A DNA stretch of 64,000 nt. It comes from Ilyonectria destructans. Taxonomy: Eukaryota > Ascomycota > Sordariomycetes > Hypocreales > Nectriaceae. The translations under genes and the position numbers were made by a program. Within the stretch, counting starts at the first letter, position 1, and the number at the start of each line of letters is the position of its first letter. The stretch spans positions 2,294,001 through 2,358,000 of the forward strand of contig JAHEWK010000011.1 of the NCBI GenBank assembly GCA_020740775.1, written 5' to 3'. Below, piece by piece: positions 58,289 to 64,000 of this stretch. The notes under the pieces were generated by a model, which was not told where the DNA came from, did not search any database, and saw only the letters and a list, made by a program, of their open reading frames with translations.

Positions 58289-60328
58289 TTTCTCAGGTAA
58301 GGAATTGCTAGAGGGTAAAGGGTCAGTCCACAAGCCAAGCTGGTGTTATTTCAACGTCGACCTCGCGACGCCTCCTTGGTGATCAGGCAGCAGGAGCAGA
58401 CGAGGCTGATTGCGTAAGGCAACGCAGGCATGGGAGGCAGACTCACGACCGGTTCATGGTAGGATAATGTTGCGAGACGGGCTAGCTCGCGATGGACTCA
58501 ACGACGCAGTCATCCAGAAACAAGCCCTTGAGGTTTATTGTCGCTCGATGGAAGTCGTAGAGTAATGATGGTGGATTAGTGGCTCTTGGGGAGTCGACGT
58601 TGAAGTCAAGGCGTGATGGCATTGGCGATGACGTTTGTCTCGCATGGGGCTTATCTACCAATCACGCGGTTTCTCCGACGTCTCCGCACCGCACCTGCCC
58701 GTGTTACGTCGCTTCAGCTTGCAAGCTGCCTTTCTCGGCCCGGCGTTAATAACGTGGGGCCAGACGTGGGGCTTGGGTGGAGTTGGTATCCGCCACAGCT
58801 CACCAGCCACAGCTGAAGGATCAACAATCAGCACGGCTATCGGCTTGCGCTGGATCGAGGCCGGATTGATCAAAAGAACGGACTGTATTTGGCCCGGAGA
58901 GTTCAGCCACCTGTGATCGGCGTGCATAAACCAAGTGCTGATCTGTGCAGCTATGCACCAATGCAGCCACATCCATCACTTTTGATGGTCCCGTGCCTAG
59001 TCTGGAGGGCCCGTCTTGGGAGCCAGGGATTGACCCGCTGCCGTTATTTGTGGATGTGTGAACGATGTGTGTCGTACTGCAAGGTGTAAGGTGTGTGTAC
59101 ACTTTGGTAAGTGGATTGGAGGGCCCCGGATTGGCCTAAAGCGTCGCTTCCGGGCCGGGGAGGCCATCCATCGGACAGCCAAAATAATCCCCTCCACCCC
59201 ACTCGGTTCGTGCAGGAGGAGGAGGCGGCGGGGGGCGTTCGCTAGACAAATGACGGAGTAGAACATGGTGGGATGCACTGGGATTACTCAGACATATGGC
59301 CCACCCACCTGCTAAAGCAATTGATGAACCTGGGCCGGTGCTACGGAGGAGCTCCGCTGTCGGCCGGCCGAGGGTGGAAATTTTTACAAACGCCCGCCTC
59401 CCGTTGTCAGTTGACTCGCCATGCAGGACAGGGGACAGGGACAATGAAAGCAACTACGGGTAGGTAGTCGTACTCCGTACATTGCAGGAGAGATGCCTTG
59501 CACACGCTAACGGGGGAACTGTCGCTGGACCTGTGTGACTCCTTCGTCCTCCTCTGCTGTCTCACTCGCACAGCAAGCCGCCGCCACCGCCAGAAGATGG
59601 ATGCGTCAAAGGCGTCACAGCTGAGGCACGTTGCGGCCGATGCGCGGACTACGGAACTCCGGAATGTGAGCGGCATAGTTCGCCGGTGCCCGTGACCGCT
59701 TCATTTCATCCCCGCCACATAGCCGCTGGAAACCTGGTTCGAGCCGGCCTCATTTAACCCGGTCGACACTCAGGGAGTCGACGGCATTCTCCAATGGCAC
59801 GCCCTTGCGCGGTGCGGGAAGCCCTTGACAGAACACCCTTTTGCCTCCTCTTCCCCATCACAAACTTCAAGCAACCCCTGTAATGCCTCGCAGAGCTACA
59901 GTGCTGTACGCAATGGGCTAGTAACGGGGGTCAGGCAGTGCGGTGCAGATGGCTTGGATCGGAGTGGATCTTCCTCTTGCAAGTGCACATTCTGCACATC
60001 TGCAGCCAACCAACCGCTGCAGCGCATTAATAACTTCCTGTCTCTTCTCACTCTCGCTCTTACTTTCCTCCCCGTCCCATTTCTCTTTTTCAACCTCCTC
60101 TCAGCCTTTGGATTCTTGCTCTGTCGTCTTCCTTCGCATAGTCGTCGGTATCTGACGTCTCGTTTTGGGCGCCCCTAACATCGTTACTCCATCATCGTTA
60201 GCATCATCGTGTAGACGCTCGCTTGCTCCCTCATTATTCTGAAAATTGGATTTTTCTTCGCCCTCCTGCGCCTCGCCTCGCCTCGCCCCGTGCCCCACTC
60301 CCAACGTCGCGCGAATCGAGCCAATACA
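58289..60328. other. Divergent promoter region, no supported gene
   Basis: About 2 kb between the peptidase (minus) and MFS transporter (plus) starts. From 60030 on it is strongly pyrimidine-rich, the leader of the transporter. Frames are short and without domains. Confidence 0.5.
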
Positions 60329-62578
60329 ATGTCCACCAAAGCATCATCGCGTTCAAAGCCCAAGCTGCCCGCCAAGCAGCTGGCGATTCTGGGTAAGGAC
60401 GATGCAAATCCCTCGCTTCCTTGCTATACTCAAGCCATCGCCGTCCAAGTGGCAGCGAGTTGGCCGCGGGGAATGGTTGCGTCATGACAACTACCCTCGC
60501 TACCCTTTCCCTTGCGTCACAAACCCACGTACACCGCAGCAGCTGGAAACCGCAGTCTTTTGTAGGGACGTTGCTCTGCCTCTCTCTCTCTCTCTGTCTC
60601 TGTCTTTGCCTCGTGTCTGTTCGTCTGCTTGTCTGTCTGTCTGTCTGTCTCCACCGTGGATGCTCCTGTTCCCTGTGACTCGACACGCTCCCATGTGCCA
60701 ATTCTCATCCTGAGCAGGCAGATCTCACGACAAGATGACTGCATCAGCAACAGCAGCAGACACACTTCAATCATGAGGCAACCCACTGTGGTCAACAGGT
60801 ACCCTCCACACTGTCTCACGCCCACCGCTAACATGCGACACAGCTGTTGCCAGAGTCGCTGAGCCCATGGCTTACACCTCCGTCTTCCCATACCTGCCCT
60901 CCATGATCAAGAGCTTCGGCATCGAGCAGAACCAGGTTGCCAAATGGGCTGGCCTCACTTCCGGCGTCTTTTCCATCTCCCAGAGCATCACAGCGGTTTT
61001 CTGGGGCAAGGCCTCCGACACCTATGGCCGAAAACCTACCATCATCACTGGTCTGCTCACGACCATGGTTTGCTTCGTCGCATGGGGCATGTCTACGAGC
61101 TTGCCCATGGCCATCACCGTGCGAGCTATTCAGGGTGGTAGTAATGGAAATGGTATGAAAACACTCTTGTTCGCTGCAATTCCCGCTAACCAACCATCTA
61201 GTTGGAATTATCCGGACCATGGTTGCTGAGATGGTGCCAGAGAAGGAACTTCAACCGAGAGCCTTCTCCGTCATGCCCCTGGTCTGGAGCATCGGCTCCG
61301 TCATTGGTCCCATCTTTGGCGGCTTCTTTGCCGAGCCTGCGAAACAGTACCCTGCCCTCTTTGGCAACATTGAGTTCTTCAAGAGCTTCCCATTTGTGCT
61401 CCCCAACATGGTTTTGACCGTCTTCTTTCTCATCTCCGTCACCTGCGCCATACTGTTTCTCCATGTAAGCCATATCCCTGGCCTCCCTCTCTCCCCACAC
61501 TCCACTAACACCGCCCAGGAAACCCTCCCAAGTAAACGAGGCCATCAAGACTGGGGCCTGCTTGTTGGCCAGCGCCTCACTCGGTCCCTCAGACGCACGC
61601 CGGCGCCTGTGTCTTCCCGCCGACGCTCCTTCGTCGATGGCGAGGCCACCGCTCCGCTTCTGCCCAACAAGGTGGTGCTGAAGAAGCACTCCCAGGAACT
61701 CAAGCAATTCACCTTGATGGATGTTTTCACCTACCAGACTGTCATCAACCTCCTCGTCTACTCTTTCTTGGCTTTCCATTCCGTTGCTTATGACCAGACT
61801 CTCACTGTCTTCCTAAACTACCCTGTCGTGGAGAAAACTCCCGAGAACTTCAAGCCTCCATTCTATTTTTCTGGTGGGTTTGGGCTTTCGTCTGGCGAGA
61901 TTGGTACCATTTTCACGCTGTACGGAATCGTCTGCGGTCTCATCCAGTTTGTCGTCTATCCCCCACTTGTTACCCGTTACGGTGTCCTAAAATGCTTCAA
62001 AGTCTGCAGTAAGTCATGCTCCTATTACGGCCAACAATGTACGAGTGTTAACATATTTAGGTCTCATAACGCCCATTGCCTACTTCCTGACTCCCTATTG
62101 CGTGCTATTTGAAACCTCTCAGGCTCGCCTAACTGCCCTACTGTTGGTCATGTTCGTCAAGGGTGCTGCCATCATCGTCGGCTTCCCGTCCACCACCATT
62201 CTTCTCACCAATTCGTGCAGCTCCGTGCGCGTCCTCGGCACCCTCAACGGGTTTGCAACCACCTTCAGCGGTATCGGTCGAGCCTTAGGCCCCGCGACCG
62301 CTGGCGCAGCCTTCACATGGGGCGCCGACAACGGATACACTGTCGCCTCCTGGTTCTACTTGATGGCATTTGCTATTATCGGAGCCGTCCCGGTATTCCT
62401 AATCGTTGAGGGCGATGGTCCGTCGGCGTCCGTGGAGAGCAGTGATGCTGAGGATAGCGATTCCTCGGCCTCGACTTCGCTCTTGATAGATGGCTCTGCT
62501 GTTCTGGATGACTCCGACTCCGAGTGTGATGGACTGCAACCGCAAAACTACGGTACTATGAAGGGCAGGAGAACTTGA
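60329..62578 (+). CDS. MFS transporter, 547 aa
   Basis: Exons 60329-60392, 60844-61152, 61202-61464, 61519-62008 and 62061-62578 sum to 548 codons. Splicing exon 1 to 2 gives LPAKQLAILAVARVAEPMAY, the usual entry of this subfamily. TM2-3 carries motif A (GKASDTYGRKP), and the middle has RTMVAEMVPEKELQPRAFSV with SIGSVIGPIFGGFFAEP. About twelve hydrophobic spans are expected. A cytosolic loop of about 75 residues (RRTPAPVSSRRR...) lies between the halves, and the C-terminus is Ser/Asp-rich (SDAEDSDSSAS). This is the fungal YCR023C/ZIFL-like branch; the substrate is not known, with small organic cations, metal chelates or peptides among family candidates. Intron 1 is unusually long (451 bases) and holds a CT microsatellite; the others are 49-54 bases. 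Confidence 0.92.
60580..60651. repeat. CT / GTCT microsatellite inside intron 1 of the MFS gene
   Basis: A (CT) run of about nine units at 60580-60597 followed by mixed TGTCT, then (GTCT) repeated five times around 60630-60650. The polypyrimidine run sits well upstream of the intron branch site (CGCTAAC near 60826). Confidence 0.8.
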
Positions 62579-62767
62579 TGAATATGGATTTTGGAGGAGT
62601 ACACGCATTCGTTTGCATTTGATGATTCACCGTTGGCGACTCATGGACTGAAGGCTGCTGGCCTCTAATCAATCATGTTCTGACGATTCGGGATTGCATG
62701 GATACACGTAATAGGCATTGCATAATAGTGACATGCTGTTTAGGGTGGTATAATGGCTGAAGGGAGG

Positions 62768-62775
62768 ATAAAAAA
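62768..62775. repeat. Left target-site duplication
   Basis: ATAAAAAA immediately before the left inverted repeat; identical to 63062-63069 after the right one. Eight bases is the length made by hAT transposases. A-rich sequence makes a chance match possible. Confidence 0.6.
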
Positions 62776-63061
62776 GAGTATTGCTATTCGCACACGAGGA
62801 TATTGCTATCCGCACACAGGTACAAGCTTCTTTACTAAAGCATCAGCTTGGCTAAGGGAGTCAAAGGTAGTACTAAATGTCTGTCTGTCTAATTAAATTA
62901 GACCTAAAAAATAAAATAAAATATTATTACTAAAAAATAAAATATTAGTCTTTAGAAAAATTATCTTCTACTCTAGGAGGATATTGTATGATTATTAGGA
63001 AGATTAAGAATATAGTTATGTGTGCAAATAGCAATAGGTATATGTGCGAATAGCAATACTC
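62776..63061. mobile_element. hAT-like miniature inverted-repeat element, 286 bp
   Basis: Perfect 19-bp terminal inverted repeats: GAGTATTGCTATTCGCACA at 62776-62794 and its reverse complement at 63043-63061. A second, subterminal copy of TATTGCTAT-YGCACAC sits about 20 bases inside each end, at 62800-62817 and 63021-63035, in the same relative orientation. The interior is very AT-rich without a coding frame. Flanking ATAAAAAA on both sides is an 8-bp duplication. Size, ends and duplication fit a non-autonomous hAT element. A decayed relative is at 13332-13541, so it is a family in this genome, moved by a transposase encoded elsewhere. Confidence 0.8.
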
Positions 63062-63616
63062 ATAAAAAAAGTGTTTTGGGTGTCCGGGCGACATAATCTC
63101 TTCGCGATATTCACAAGCTCAGTCAATGATGAGTATATAAACTGTTTGTTTTTCCCTAATGGGATGTAAACCCCTATCTTCCAGTCCCGAGCGACAGATG
63201 GTTCTCGCCTTCGATGTACCATGCCATTTCTCGTTGATCCACACCATAAGCCGCCTACAGTCGTTCCTCGTCGCTCAGATGGTTCTCGTCTTGAGACGGG
63301 GGAGACGGGGGAGATAAAGTGCATCTGAATCAAGCAAAAACTTTAACAAGTCCAGGATCCAGCTGCTCGAAGACTCTTGTTATATATATTCAAGAATCTG
63401 CTCCAGCCTACATATGCTGCAAGTATGAGCCAAGGGGCATTATCTATCTGCAATCCTCCGTTGAAGGTGACTGGATGGTGATGGATTACTGCTGGCGTTT
63501 ATCTTGCCTGAGGCCGGCTGCCTCCTGTCTCTGCCTACTTAATCCTCCCCTTCCCTCCTTTATGTTTAACATTTTCTTTCTTCCTTCTTTATCTCTTAAG
63601 TCCAGCAGCCCCTACC

Positions 63617-63904
63617 TTGTCAGCGCCAACGCCCCCTTCCATAACGTTTTGTATCCTCGATGCTGACTTCTTCTTAGCTACTATCTCTCTCAACTCTCTT
63701 GCCTTCCGCTTTTGCCTCGACTACGATTCTCTTGCGATATCTGTCGCCTCCTCCTACGACGAGTCGCCTACCCGTGACTCCGACGACTTTGCTGAGTTTG
63801 AGTCTGATGCTGATGCGAGTATGAATGGTGCTGGCGATGCTGAGGGTCGGGGTCCGCCCGTCGTGAATAAAAGGATTAGTACTAAATATTATAAAGAATT
63901 CTGA
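63617..63904 (+). other. Doubtful acidic coding frame near the right edge
   Basis: A frame without a good ATG reads SVASSYDESPTRDSDDFAEF and then an acidic Ser/Asp stretch, GRGPPVVNKRISTKYYKEF, ending at TGA 63902-63904. The tail has a protein-like look and a shifted frame just after the stop continues a few codons. It might be the start of a broken or edge-truncated gene, or an accidental frame. No domain recognised. Confidence 0.25.
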
Positions 63905-64000
63905 ACAACACGATGCATCTTCTCCAAGAACTAGATAAGGCCTAAATTGTGCTAGACCAAGACATGCTTCCCGTGGTCCTAGTCCCGCCACCAGTCATCC

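Larger units (their letters stand above)
62579..64000. other. Terminal region with miniature transposon, no complete gene
   Basis: 3' region of the MFS gene, the transposon at 62776-63061, then about 900 bases with only the doubtful frame at 63617-63904. Confidence 0.5.

Overview
The window looks like nuclear DNA of a filamentous ascomycete, most likely a Sordariomycete (inference). The genes are split by many short introns of about 45-170 bases with GTNNGT-type donors, CTAAC-like branch sites and AG acceptors. Coding regions are GC-rich and intergenic islands are AT-rich. The protein set is typical of Pezizomycotina: Ssb-type Hsp70, Spa2, Ssu72, Nbp2, Mcr1 and a polar-tail tetraspanning protein. 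No bacterial-type operons, rRNA, tRNA or CRISPR arrays were recognised.

Layout. 1-7.4 kb has no convincing gene, only microsatellites and a nested-palindrome repeat. 7.4-11.4 kb holds a small basic protein gene and a divergent F-box-like gene. 11.8-13.6 kb is an AT-rich decayed stretch with a candidate secreted peptide, a broken C2H2 zinc-finger gene and a decayed miniature transposon. 14.0-18.7 kb holds Ssb Hsp70 and an NAD(P)-binding epimerase-like gene, both on the minus strand; the latter has a 14-base micro-exon. 18.7-20.2 kb is intergenic and carries a second type of miniature element. 20.2-26.8 kb holds a small Tyr/Ser/Gly-rich protein gene, an 853-codon membrane-protein gene with one in-frame TAG, and an F-box/beta-propeller-like gene. 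A SprT-like metalloprotease gene lies at 30.3-31.8 kb.

32.4-37.6 kb is the most accessory-looking part. It has dispersed repeats, a 64-bp minisatellite, two coding frames interrupted by nonsense codons, and an orphan F-box gene. 38.4-62.6 kb returns to conserved single-copy genes: Spa2 (polarity), Ssu72 (RNA polymerase II CTD phosphatase), Nbp2-like SH3 adaptor (stress MAPK signalling), Mcr1 (mitochondrial cytochrome b5 reductase), a MARVEL-like membrane protein, an M28 metallopeptidase and an MFS transporter. These form no pathway cluster; they are housekeeping genes separated by 0.3-3.6 kb spacers. The right end carries an intact miniature transposon with 19-bp terminal inverted repeats and an 8-bp target duplication.

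The most notable observations are the long frame that is perfect except for one TAG (nonsense allele, error, or a stop codon subject to A-to-I mRNA editing as known in Sordariomycetes), the hAT-like miniature element with its decayed relative, and the repeat-rich, nonsense-riddled island at 32-37 kb. Exon borders were worked out by hand from splice consensus and reading-frame continuity; every multi-exon model given sums to a whole number of codons.
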